Shown here piece by piece: positions 25,711 to 34,203 of a stretch of DNA of 64,000 bases. The notes under the pieces were generated by a model, which was not told where the DNA came from, searched no databases, and saw nothing but the letters and a program-made list of their open reading frames with translations. The DNA comes from Flavobacterium zepuense (GTDB lineage: Bacteria > Bacteroidota > Bacteroidia > Flavobacteriales > Flavobacteriaceae): NCBI RefSeq assembly GCF_007097145.1, contig NZ_VJVZ01000003.1:186001-250000 (forward strand), given 5' to 3'. The translations under genes and the position numbers were made by a program. Positions within the stretch are counted from its first letter, which is position 1. Every line of letters begins with the position of its first letter.

Positions 25711-26966
25711 CACATTTAAAAAGCATCATTGCACAGCTACAACAAATCCCTCATCTGTCCTACCTGCTCAAATGGGTGCTGCTCGCATTGGTTATTGGCG
25801 TTAGCGTAGGTTCTGCTTCGGCATTTTTCCTGACAAGCCTCAACTGGGTAACTAATTTCCGCGAAAGCAATACCTGGATAATTGCACTGCTCCCACTGGG
25901 CGGACTCATAATTGGCCTTACCTACCATTATTACGGCACCAGCGTTGTTAAGGGAAACAATTTACTGCTGGAAGAACTGCACACCCCAACACAAATTATC
26001 CCCTTTAAAATGGCTCCTCTTGTGATCATTGGCACACTGGTTACGCATTTATTAGGTGGTTCTGCTGGGCGCGAGGGTACTGCCGTACAAATGGGTGGTG
26101 CCATTGCAGACAGATTCACTCATATCTTTAAACTAATCGAAACTGATAGGAAGATAATCCTTATAATGGGTATCAGCGCCGGGTTTGCATCGGTATTTGG
26201 TACACCGTTGGCAGGTGCAATCTTCGCGCTCGAAGTTATGGTACTGGGCCGCATGCGCTACAAGGCCATTGCTCAAAGTTTTATTGTAGCTTATATCGCC
26301 GATTACACCTGTACTGCCTGGCAGATAACTCATACACAGTATCAAATTCCGTTTATATCTGCCATGCAGCCTGTAATCCTGTTGTGGATTGTATTTACCG
26401 GTATACTATTCGGCATCACAGCCTTCCTTTTTTCGCAAAGCATGCACTTTTTTAGTGGCCTGTTCAAACATATAAAGTACCCGCCGCTACGCCCTGTAAT
26501 TGGCGGCGTGTTCATAGCCTTGGCAGTTTGGACACTGGGCACAACAAAATATATAGGGCTGGGCATACCCACTATTGTAGAAGCTTTCAGCATACAGCAA
26601 CCGGAATATGCGTTTTTGCTAAAACTAATCATTACCGCTTTTACATTGAGTGCGGGTTTTAAGGGTGGCGAGGTTACACCCCTGTTCTTTATAGGTGCAA
26701 CGCTGGGCAATGCTTTGTTTTTGTTCGTTCCGCTACCTATGGCACTACTGGCAGGAATGGGCTTTGTAGCGGTATTTTCCGGAGCTACTAATACCCCAAT
26801 TGCCTGTACCGTTATGGGTATGGAACTTTTTGGCTATGAATGCGGACTCTACATTGGCCTGGCCTGTTTTATAGCCTACTTATTTTCCGGTAATAAAGGC
26901 ATTTACACATCGCAAATTGTTGGCGGGCCAAAGCACTACTTTTACACTTGGCTTAGCAAAAAATAA
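25707..26966 (+). CDS. Voltage-gated chloride channel (ClC) family protein
   Basis: 419-aa polytopic membrane protein that moves chloride, either as a channel or a Cl-/H+ antiporter. Selectivity-filter motifs are visible: GGSAGREGTAVQMGG (GREGx) and GTPLAGAIFALEVMVLG, then GFKGGEVTPLFFIGATLGN and GATNTPIACTVMGMELFG. The usual GSGIP filter is not evident near the N-terminus. No CBS domains are attached. The ATG overlaps the stop of the small upstream frame. Confidence 0.9.
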   Translation: MTHLKSIIAQLQQIPHLSYLLKWVLLALVIGVSVGSASAFFLTSLNWVTNFRESNTWIIALLPLGGLIIGLTYHYYGTSVVKGNNLLLEELHTPTQIIPFKMAPLVIIGTLVTHLLGGSAGREGTAVQMGGAIADRFTHIFKLIETDRKIILIMGISAGFASVFGTPLAGAIFALEVMVLGRMRYKAIAQSFIVAYIADYTCTAWQITHTQYQIPFISAMQPVILLWIVFTGILFGITAFLFSQSMHFFSGLFKHIKYPPLRPVIGGVFIALAVWTLGTTKYIGLGIPTIVEAFSIQQPEYAFLLKLIITAFTLSAGFKGGEVTPLFFIGATLGNALFLFVPLPMALLAGMGFVAVFSGATNTPIACTVMGMELFGYECGLYIGLACFIAYLFSGNKGIYTSQIVGGPKHYFYTWLSKK

Positions 26967-26994
26967 TTTATATTTGATAAATTTTCACCTTACT

Positions 26995-27642
26995 ATGAAA
27001 AAAGTATTAATTGGCCTGGGCATTTTTATTGGTGTCGTAATAGTAGGCTTTTATATTTGCAAATTTACGGGAATGTACAGATTGCATACCTGCGTTACAA
27101 TGGCCAATGAGCCTGCGCTTCCGCTAAACTCTATGTTTGCTACTTCTAATCTTAAAGACGAAAAATCTGGTGATCTTATTACATTTCAACAAGATACTGC
27201 CGTATATATTTTTAGGCTTGTGGCAAAAGAAGGTGATGTAGTACTTATAAAAAATGGGCGGCTGTTTGTAAACGATGCCGATTTTGACAGCAAAGTAGCA
27301 ACCAAACATAGTTATCTGGTAAGCGCGGAGCAATTGTTGCAATTAAACCCTCAGCCGTATGCAATACCAAATCCTAATGGAAAATACGCGGCATTTTTAG
27401 AAGATGCTGTGGCTGATAAAGCAGGATTAGCGCAATATAAATATGTAGCTCCGCAAAATGAACCCGACCCACATATTGTTAAGATATATGGCAAGGGTTG
27501 GAATAAAGATTTTTTTGGCCCACTAACAATTCCAAAAAACAAAGTGTTTGTATTGGGCGATAACCGCGACAATGCTTACGATTCGAGATATCTCGGATTA
27601 ATAGATACTGATAAAATTACAGGGGTTGTGCTAAAAAAATAA
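26995..27642 (+). CDS. S26 signal-peptidase-like membrane protein lacking the catalytic lysine
   Basis: 215 aa with one N-terminal membrane anchor (residues 5-23). Box B is PLNSMFATS, with Ser46 in the nucleophile position. Box E is VLGDNRDNAYDSRYLGLID, preceded by the Bacteroidota-typical GKGWNKDFFGPL. In the stretch that in LepB reads (K)RxxGLPGD, this protein has YIFRLVAKEGD: Phe73 replaces the general-base Lys. It may be inactive, or use a different base. The start at 26995 opens the membrane anchor. Confidence 0.8.
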   Translation: MKKVLIGLGIFIGVVIVGFYICKFTGMYRLHTCVTMANEPALPLNSMFATSNLKDEKSGDLITFQQDTAVYIFRLVAKEGDVVLIKNGRLFVNDADFDSKVATKHSYLVSAEQLLQLNPQPYAIPNPNGKYAAFLEDAVADKAGLAQYKYVAPQNEPDPHIVKIYGKGWNKDFFGPLTIPKNKVFVLGDNRDNAYDSRYLGLIDTDKITGVVLKK

Positions 27643-27672
27643 ACCCGGCCTTAATTAAAGAACCGGGTTACA
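27642..27672. terminator. Convergent terminator between the S26 and quinone reductase genes
   Basis: Stem AACCCGG / CCGGGTT around a 14-base loop, starting at the S26 stop codon. Moderate strength. Confidence 0.6.
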
Positions 27673-27691
27673 TCTACGTAAAACAAAACAA

Positions 27692-28558
27692 TTATTTACT
27701 ACCGTAAACAGTTTGCAAATACTCTTTAAGAGTTGTTGGTTTCTTGCCAATTAATTTAGAAAGATCGGCGTTACCCGTTTCAAGTTCACCATCTTTAATA
27801 GCCTGCGCAAAACCGCTCAGCATCCAAATATACATTTCCGGTACACCTGCACCCTCAAGAACCTGTTTGTACACGTCTGCTTCAGGGCTGGTATACGTTA
27901 TTTCTTTCCCTGTTATTTCAGAAATATATTGCGCCACATCGGCAAAAGAATAAGTTTCGTCATTGGCAATGGCATATTCTTTATTCTCATGCCCATAAGT
28001 AGTAAGCACTACGGCAGCAGCAAGCGCCATATCCTCGCGGGTAGCAAACGGAACCCTTCCATCCCCGGCAGGAAAGAAAACACCGTTTGTAAGTACCTGT
28101 TCACCTACAAACATAGGCACTACATCGGCATAAAGGCTGTTGTTAAGCAATATGTACTCCAGTCCCGACTCTTTAAGGTAATCTGCCGTAAGTGCGTGGT
28201 CTTTTGCTAAGATCCCGGTGGCAGAATTATGCGCGTCTTTCTCCTCAATGCTTGTGTAAGCAATTAGCTTTACCCCGGCTGCCTTAGCGGCGTTTATTGC
28301 ATTTTTATGTTGGCCAACACGATCGTTAAAATCGTTAGATGAAACCAATAGTATTTTATCAATTCCTTCAAACGCTGCAACAAGCGACTCATAATTGTGG
28401 TAGTCGCCTACACGTACAGTAATGCCTTTATCGGCAAAGTGTTGTGCTTTTTGGGCATCACGTGCCAAAACAGCTATTTGAGAAGCATCAACTTTTTCGA
28501 GTAAATAATTAACGGCGGCTGCGCCAAATTGGCCCGTAGACCCTGTAACTAAAATCAT
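27692..28558 (-). CDS. NAD(P)H:quinone oxidoreductase, QorB/NmrA-like SDR
   Basis: 288-aa atypical short-chain dehydrogenase. The cofactor loop MILVTGSTGQFGAAAVNYLL opens the protein, followed by IDKILLVSSNDFNDRVGQHKNAINAAKAAGV and YTSIEEKD. QorB-type enzymes use NADPH to reduce quinones. The divergent HxlR regulator 128 bp away strengthens that assignment, since HxlR/QorR-family regulators often control quinone reductases. Other NmrA-like functions are possible. Confidence 0.85.
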   Translation of the reverse strand: MILVTGSTGQFGAAAVNYLLEKVDASQIAVLARDAQKAQHFADKGITVRVGDYHNYESLVAAFEGIDKILLVSSNDFNDRVGQHKNAINAAKAAGVKLIAYTSIEEKDAHNSATGILAKDHALTADYLKESGLEYILLNNSLYADVVPMFVGEQVLTNGVFFPAGDGRVPFATREDMALAAAVVLTTYGHENKEYAIANDETYSFADVAQYISEITGKEITYTSPEADVYKQVLEGAGVPEMYIWMLSGFAQAIKDGELETGNADLSKLIGKKPTTLKEYLQTVYGSK

Positions 28559-28605
28559 TTTTATGTATTTAAGATGTTGTACATTATTTATACTGCAAAC
28601 TTATT

Positions 28606-28613
28606 TATATTTG
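28606..28613 (+). promoter_or_regulatory. hxlR-family gene -7 promoter box
   Basis: TATATTTG, exact TAnnTTTG match, giving a leader of about 65 bp for the regulator gene. Confidence 0.6.
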
Positions 28614-28624
28614 CTATCTAAATT

Positions 28625-28634
28625 ATAGTACTAT
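28625..28634. promoter_or_regulatory. Candidate operator palindrome
   Basis: Perfect palindrome ATAGTACTAT in the divergent region, about 12 bp past the regulator's -7 box. HxlR-type regulators bind short TAGTA/TACTA-like dyads, so it is a reasonable autoregulatory site. Confidence 0.35.
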
Positions 28635-28685
28635 GCTTTTGGATAGCGACACCCTAAAGTATAGCATCGTAAAAATGACTTTAAT

Positions 28686-29045
28686 ATGGATACTTTAGAT
28701 TGCCTGCCCGAAACTGTTAAATGCCCAAAAGAGGCCATTATGCCTGTAAAAGATGCTTTGGAAGCTTTAAGCGGAAAATGGAAAATACCCATACTGGTTT
28801 CCCTTAGTACCGGCACCAAGCGCTTTAAAGAAATTAGCAAGGAAGTTGGTGGTATTACCGATAAAATGCTTTCTAAAGAGCTAAAAGACCTTGAAATGAA
28901 CCTGTTGGTGAGCCGTAAAGTGCTGGATACCTTTCCGCCAACGGTAGAATATGCCTGGACCGACCACAGCCGTACCCTTGGCAAGCTAATACACGAACTG
29001 CAAAGCTGGGGCAAATTGCATCGTAAAAGGATTATTGAAAAATAG
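28686..29045 (+). CDS. HxlR-family transcriptional regulator
   Basis: 119-aa winged helix-turn-helix protein: LSGKWKIPILVSLSTGTKRFKEISKEVGGITDKMLSKELKDLE is the HxlR signature in full. Cys6 and Cys13 (KCP) lie N-terminal to the first helix, where redox- or quinone-sensing cysteines occur in relatives such as YodB and QorR. Spacing from Cys13 to GKW is longer than in the classic family members. It is divergently transcribed from the quinone reductase, its likely target. Confidence 0.93.
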   Translation: MDTLDCLPETVKCPKEAIMPVKDALEALSGKWKIPILVSLSTGTKRFKEISKEVGGITDKMLSKELKDLEMNLLVSRKVLDTFPPTVEYAWTDHSRTLGKLIHELQSWGKLHRKRIIEK

Positions 29046-29186
29046 GATTTGGTTGATTGCATTAGTTGTTTGTTTTTTGAAAAACTAAGGGAGTTAACAC
29101 ATTAAAAAATAATTAGTGTAAATAATACAATTATTTTTCTCAACTTTGTTTGTATCCACAACAACTTATTAATCAAACCACAAACT

Positions 29187-30875
29187 ATGCATTTAACTTT
29201 ACTTAGATATTTCGCAATCGTTTTCATATTTACAACCGCAATTACCGTAACGGCACAAACTACACCCGCCGTTATTACTGTTAACCTTAAAAATGAAATC
29301 GCCCCTATGGAACCCGTTTGGGCATGGTTTGGGTATGATGAGCCTAACTATACCTACATGAAGGACGGTAAAAAGTTGCTATCGGAAATTGCTGCGCTTA
29401 GTCCGGTTCCTGTATATGTACGTACTCATAGCCTGTTGGTTAGCGGCGATGGTGTTGCTGCCCTAAAATGGGGATCTACTAATGCCTATACCGAAGACAC
29501 TAATGGCAACCCCATTTATAAATGGAAGATTGCAGATAGTATTTTTGATACCTACGTTAAGCGCGGTATGAAACCGCTGGCGCAAATTGGCTTTATGCCG
29601 GAAGCTTTATCTACCCATCCTGTGCCCTACCGCCATTACTGGAAACCCGGCGACCCCTATACGGATATTATTACAGGGTGGGCTTATCCGCCAAAAGACT
29701 ATGATAAATGGCGCAACCTGGTATACGAATGGGTTAAACATTGTGTAGATCGCTATGGTAAAAAAGAGGTAGAAAGCTGGTATTGGGAAGTTTGGAACGA
29801 GCCCAACGGCCATTACTGGAAGGGCACACAGGAAGAATTTTTTAAATTGTATGATTATGCTGCCGACGGACTTAAAAAAGCCCTGCCCACAGCAAAAATA
29901 GGCGGTATTAATATTGCCGGTACCCGTGGGGACGGCGCTCAGGACTGGACAAATAATTTTATAAAGCACTGTATAAGTGGCACTAACTATGCCACGGGTA
30001 AGAAAGGTTCTCCTGTTAATGCCATATTGTTTCATGCTAAGGGCTGGCCAAAATCGGTAGATGGTATGGTGCGCATGGATATGGCACCGCAAATGCAGGA
30101 CATCCAGACCGGGTTTAAAATGACTATGGCATACCCCGAAACCAAAAACCTCCCGGTTATTATCGGAGAGTCTGATCCTGAGGGTTGTGCGGCCTGCGGT
30201 ATGGCTACCAACCCTGAGAATGCCTACCGTAACGGCACCATGTACAGCAGCTATACTGCCGCCAGTTTTGCCCGTAAATATTTACTGGCAGACCAAACCA
30301 AAGCCAACTTTTTAGGCGCGGTATCCTGGTCGTTTGAGTTTGAAGACCAACCCTGGTTCTATGGGTTTAGAGACCTGGCAACCAATGGTGTAGATAAGCC
30401 CGTGCTTAATGTTTTCAGGATGTTTGGCATGATGACAGGCAAGCGAATAGCGGTACAAAGCAACCGGATGTACCCGCTGGAAGAAGTGCTTCAAAAAAGC
30501 GTAAGAGGCTCACAGACAGACATTGGCGCACTGGCAAGTAAAGACAAAAAGGCTGCCGCCATAATGGTGTGGAACTACCATGACGACGATAAACAGGGCC
30601 CTGCCGAAACCGTTACTATTACCATTAGCAACATCCCTGCTAAAAAGGCTACGCTAAACATCTATATGATTGATAAAGAGAACAGTAACTCTTACGAAGT
30701 ATGGAAAGGCATGGGATCGCCACAGAACCCTACCACCTTACAAATAAGCACTTTAGAAAAATATGGACAGCTAAAATGTGTTAGTACATCAACCGTAAAA
30801 ACAGAGGGTGGTAAAGCCACTATTGCACTCGAGTTAATGCGCCAGGGTGTGGCTTTGATAAAATTAGACTGGTAG
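29187..30875 (+). CDS. GH39-family glycoside hydrolase, secreted
   Basis: Probable exo-acting beta-xylosidase or related enzyme. Signal peptide ends near VTAQ (residue 24). The TIM-barrel has acid/base Glu205 in WEVWNEPNGHY and nucleophile Glu328 in VIIGESDPEGCAACG. A C-terminal beta-sandwich follows. 562 aa is normal for GH39. It is followed by an esterase gene on the same strand and a GH30 lipoprotein on the other, suggesting breakdown of a substituted glycan. Xylan is the most likely substrate, but unproven. Confidence 0.88.
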   Translation: MHLTLLRYFAIVFIFTTAITVTAQTTPAVITVNLKNEIAPMEPVWAWFGYDEPNYTYMKDGKKLLSEIAALSPVPVYVRTHSLLVSGDGVAALKWGSTNAYTEDTNGNPIYKWKIADSIFDTYVKRGMKPLAQIGFMPEALSTHPVPYRHYWKPGDPYTDIITGWAYPPKDYDKWRNLVYEWVKHCVDRYGKKEVESWYWEVWNEPNGHYWKGTQEEFFKLYDYAADGLKKALPTAKIGGINIAGTRGDGAQDWTNNFIKHCISGTNYATGKKGSPVNAILFHAKGWPKSVDGMVRMDMAPQMQDIQTGFKMTMAYPETKNLPVIIGESDPEGCAACGMATNPENAYRNGTMYSSYTAASFARKYLLADQTKANFLGAVSWSFEFEDQPWFYGFRDLATNGVDKPVLNVFRMFGMMTGKRIAVQSNRMYPLEEVLQKSVRGSQTDIGALASKDKKAAAIMVWNYHDDDKQGPAETVTITISNIPAKKATLNIYMIDKENSNSYEVWKGMGSPQNPTTLQISTLEKYGQLKCVSTSTVKTEGGKATIALELMRQGVALIKLDW

Positions 30876-30927
30876 CTACTATCTCTATTATTTTTTTAAT
30901 TTGAATTCATTTTTGGACAAAAAAAGA

Positions 30928-31029
30928 CTTAATATTTCACTTTCGGATTTTGATTTTATCTTTTTTAGTGCATTTATCAGTCAATTTTTGTAGGAAAAAC
31001 AACCTAAATATCTTAATATTTCACTTTTT
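30928..31029 (+). repeat. Paired AT-rich motifs 84 bp apart (copy A)
   Basis: CTTAATATTTCACTTTCGG at 30928 and CTTAATATTTCACTTTTT at 31012, start-to-start 84 bp. The intervening sequence contains AGGAAAAAC. It lies between the GH39 and esterase genes. The same pair with the same spacing occurs at 52224-52329. Confidence 0.75.
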
Positions 31030-31086
31030 GACATCGACTTTTAATTTTTTAAAAACTTAAAGCATTTATACCTCCGGGTTTCCAAC

Positions 31087-31094
31087 TATTTTTG
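31087..31094 (+). promoter_or_regulatory. -7 promoter box of the esterase gene
   Basis: TATTTTTG, exact TAnnTTTG match, 24 bp before the ATG; indicates the esterase has its own promoter rather than reading through from GH39. Confidence 0.65.
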
Positions 31095-31118
31095 GAGTAA
31101 ACAAACCAAACTTTTACC

Positions 31119-32021
31119 ATGAAATTATTACTTCCGTTATTTTTATTTGCCATGATCACAACTTCTGCACAAGAAGTGCTTCCACTTTACAAAACCGTAC
31201 CCAACAGCAAACCATCTGTAAAGAAAGAAAAAACCGAAATGGCCAGTTATGGCATAGAGATCACTACAAATGTATCTGTGCCTACACTCACCATGTATAA
31301 ACCGGCGAAACCAAACGCTTTGCGCAGCGCTGTAATTGTTGTACCGGGCGGTGGTTACGGAATGTTAGCAACAGCCCATGAGGGTGCAGATATAGCTAAA
31401 GCCCTAAACAGTTGGGGTGTTACAGCTTTTGTATTAAAGTACCGGTTACCTAACGACAGCATCATGAAAGATAAATCTATAGGGCCGTTGCAGGATGCGC
31501 AGCGAGCCATCCAAATGGTTAGGGAAAACGCCAAGGAGTGGAATATCGATGTTGCCAAAGTGGGCATAATGGGCTTTTCTGCCGGAGGGCACTTAGCGGC
31601 AACAGCTTCTACACATTTTAACAATGCGGTAATTAGTAATGATAAAAACACCTCCTTACGCCCTGACTTCTCTGTGCTGATTTACCCGGTAATAAGTTTT
31701 TCTGATGCGCTTACCCACATGGGCAGCCGTGATAATTTAATTGGCAAAAACCCGGCTCAAAAAAGCATTGAGGGCTATTCTAACGAACTACAGGTAACCG
31801 ACCAGACTCCCCCTGCATTTTTAGTACACTCTGCCGATGATGGCGCTGTGCCTGTGGGAAACAGTATAGAATATTACCAGGCATTATTAAAACATAAGAT
31901 TTACGGCGAAATGCTTATCTATCCTCACGGTGGCCACGGCTACGGCATGATAAACCTTACTACTGCCGATAAATGGATGGACAACCTTAAAAACTGGATG
32001 ATCGCAAGTAAGTTTTTGTAG
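31119..32021 (+). CDS. Secreted alpha/beta hydrolase, acetyl-esterase-like
   Basis: 300-aa hydrolase with a signal peptide (cleavage near SAQE). The oxyanion region VVPGGGYGMLA corresponds to the HGGG motif, and the nucleophile is Ser154 in GFSAGGHLAA. The acid is likely in HSADDGAVPVGNS and the base His in YPHGGHGYGM. This is the BD-FAE/acetylxylan-esterase-like set found next to xylan-degrading enzymes. It likely removes acetyl groups from the glycan attacked by the neighbouring hydrolases. Confidence 0.88.
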   Translation: MKLLLPLFLFAMITTSAQEVLPLYKTVPNSKPSVKKEKTEMASYGIEITTNVSVPTLTMYKPAKPNALRSAVIVVPGGGYGMLATAHEGADIAKALNSWGVTAFVLKYRLPNDSIMKDKSIGPLQDAQRAIQMVRENAKEWNIDVAKVGIMGFSAGGHLAATASTHFNNAVISNDKNTSLRPDFSVLIYPVISFSDALTHMGSRDNLIGKNPAQKSIEGYSNELQVTDQTPPAFLVHSADDGAVPVGNSIEYYQALLKHKIYGEMLIYPHGGHGYGMINLTTADKWMDNLKNWMIASKFL

Positions 32022-32023
32022 GC

Positions 32024-32500
32024 CTAAGTAGTATGAAGATAAATAAACACCTCATTGTTTTTAGTAAAGAAACAAAAACCATTTATTAGCGAGCCTTTAG
32101 AAAAATAATCTGCCGGATATGTAGCTGTGTTTATAGTTACATATCCGTTTTGCTTGCTGAAACTTTGTTGTACCGCAGGAGTGTACCAATCCACATCTGC
32201 AAATATGTCGGAAGAATATTGTTCATTAACAATTGTAATACTTTGTTGATGATATTTCTGCAAACGTATTAAGTCGTTCACAGATAACTGTACAATAGCA
32301 GTAAGACTATAATCAGCAGGCCCTATACCTGTCTCCCTTCCAACAGGTTTGTATGTAAATTTAACTGATAATGGATTCATATCCAGCTTTATCATTTTTT
32401 TGAGCAATGCAACATCACTATTAACTTCAGTTTGTTTTTCGTTGCATGAAACGAATAGAAAAAAACATGATAGTGCAGCTATATATATTATGGTTTTCAT
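32024..32500 (-). CDS. Hypothetical lipoprotein, 158 aa
   Basis: Lipoprotein signal with Cys at FVSC (residue 19). The rest is an unrecognised globular domain with MIKLDMNPLSVKFTYKP and a Tyr/Asp-rich middle (EQYSSDIFADVDWYTPAVQQ). Its stop is 2 bp beyond the convergent esterase stop. Role unknown. Confidence 0.72.
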   Translation of the reverse strand: MKTIIYIAALSCFFLFVSCNEKQTEVNSDVALLKKMIKLDMNPLSVKFTYKPVGRETGIGPADYSLTAIVQLSVNDLIRLQKYHQQSITIVNEQYSSDIFADVDWYTPAVQQSFSKQNGYVTINTATYPADYFSKGSLINGFCFFTKNNEVFIYLHTT

Positions 32501-32537
32501 ACTGATAAAATGTATTTATAAATATATTAAAAAAACA

Positions 32538-32569
32538 AACCCCAAAAGACTTTAAAATCTGTTGGGGTT
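32538..32569 (-). terminator. GH30 gene terminator
   Basis: Stem AACCCCAA / TTGGGGTT with a 16-base loop. On the minus strand it is followed by TTTGTTTTTTT, past the GH30 stop. Confidence 0.8.
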
Positions 32570-32589
32570 CTATATTTAAAAGATAGAGT

Positions 32590-34047
32590 TTACCAAACGT
32601 AAGTACCTACGGCACCGGCTTCCAGCGTTGTAGTTACCCACTCGCCGTTGTATTTAATATTAAAAGTTTCGGCACCGCCACCATCGTTCTCTACAATAAG
32701 TACGTGCTTGCCATCGGGCCTTTTAAACGCCACATTATTAAGGTTACCCGATATGTTGCTGCCTATACGTACCGATCCTGCCGGTACAAATTTAGAGGCA
32801 TGTGCAATAATATAGTAGGCCACGTTTTTAGTATAAGCCGTGTTGCTTGTAATGGTTATAGCACCTTTACAGTCGCTACAGCCGCCATCGGTATGCGGGT
32901 CGTAGCTTGCATTGTTGGCAAGGTTCCACTCCATGGCATTTTTACTCCAGTTTCGCATAGAGCCAATAACTACATTTTTAAGGTGCCATTTTAAGTCGCC
33001 ACCAAAACTGCCGTTACCGGCGGTGTACTGCTCAGTAAAATACAGGTTTTTAGTTGGGTAAGTATTGTGCAGGTTGCCCATCGCATTAATATCGCCTGCA
33101 TAGAGGTGAAATGCTGCGCCATCAACATACTGGCTTGCAGCAGCATCGGCAAAAATAGTGGCCGGGTACGATGGCATATCGCAATTATGGTCGTAAGCAA
33201 TAATTTTAGTCGTAATGTTAGCTGCTGCAAATGCAGGGCCCAGGCTGCTTTTAATAAACGTAGCCTGATCTGTAGCCTGCATAACCATACTTGGGTTGTT
33301 ATACGGGTTTAAAGGCTCGTTTTGCGGGGTAATAGCCGTAATGGTAATACCCTCGGCCTGCATGGCCTGTATGTATTTTACAAAATAATCGGCATACACA
33401 CCGTAGTATTCGGGCTTAAGGCTGCCGTTTACAAAGCTACCGTTGGTTTTCATCCATAACGGAGCCGACCACGGTGTTGCAATAATTTTAATGTTTGGGT
33501 TAATTGCGAGTATCTCTTTCAGCATATTTATTACAGGCTGATCCTGCGTGATGCTGAATTCAGAAAGGTCGGTATCGGTTTGGCCGGAAGGCATATCATC
33601 ATAGGTAAAAGGCGCTTCGTTAAGGTCAGACGCGCCAATGCTTACACGCAGGTAGCTTACACCAATGCCTGTGGTAGTATTAAACAGGTCCTGCAGCAAT
33701 GCTTGCTTGCTGGATGCACTAAGGCTATTGATCATTAGTACACTACCGCCCGTTAAGGTATAGCCAAAACCATCTACAGTTTGATAGGTTGACGTATCTA
33801 CAACATCAATATTCTGGTAATTGTTAGCGGTAGCGCTAAAACCAAGTATGGTGTTTTGCAATGCAAGTTTGGTAGTGCCGGCATTGTTGGTCATCCAGAA
33901 TTCTACTTCATTAGCAACAGGGTCGGTTGGGGTTACAGGAGGTGTTGGGGTTGTAGGAGTGCCATCATCGCCACCATCCGACGATGAGCAGTTAACCTGC
34001 ATAAACAGTAATGCAGATAGACTTAAAACAGAAAACATTTTTTTCAT
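32590..34047 (-). CDS. GH30-family glycoside hydrolase lipoprotein
   Basis: 485-aa surface lipoprotein (Cys at MQVNC, residue 20) with a disordered Gly/Thr/Pro linker of the Bacteroidota surface-export type (SSSDGGDDGTPTTPT). The (beta/alpha)8 domain has TVDGFGYTLTGGSVLM, acid/base Glu244 in TPQNEPLNPYNN and nucleophile Glu339 in YFTEQYTAG. A C-terminal beta-domain follows. GH30 includes glucosylceramidases, beta-1,6-glucanases and xylanases. The subfamily, hence substrate, is not settled here, although the sequence looks closest to the glucosidase/beta-1,6-glucanase side. Confidence 0.88.
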   Translation of the reverse strand: MKKMFSVLSLSALLFMQVNCSSSDGGDDGTPTTPTPPVTPTDPVANEVEFWMTNNAGTTKLALQNTILGFSATANNYQNIDVVDTSTYQTVDGFGYTLTGGSVLMINSLSASSKQALLQDLFNTTTGIGVSYLRVSIGASDLNEAPFTYDDMPSGQTDTDLSEFSITQDQPVINMLKEILAINPNIKIIATPWSAPLWMKTNGSFVNGSLKPEYYGVYADYFVKYIQAMQAEGITITAITPQNEPLNPYNNPSMVMQATDQATFIKSSLGPAFAAANITTKIIAYDHNCDMPSYPATIFADAAASQYVDGAAFHLYAGDINAMGNLHNTYPTKNLYFTEQYTAGNGSFGGDLKWHLKNVVIGSMRNWSKNAMEWNLANNASYDPHTDGGCSDCKGAITITSNTAYTKNVAYYIIAHASKFVPAGSVRIGSNISGNLNNVAFKRPDGKHVLIVENDGGGAETFNIKYNGEWVTTTLEAGAVGTYVW

Positions 34048-34203
34048 TTGGGTAATTTAGATTGTTTTGGAAAGGGGTAAAAATAGAGTATTTCTAATAT
34101 ATATACGAAGTAAGTTGCCCTGTTTAACACGCCTAACCTACTTTTAACGTTTATTAAGCCCTTAATATTGTACGGTTGCGAAGCAAAGGCCGTGATTGGC
34201 AGG

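Noticed and set aside
30876-31118. AT-rich paired motifs as a CRISPR array
   Set aside because: Only two imperfect copies with a 60-bp interval of unequal content; no cas genes.
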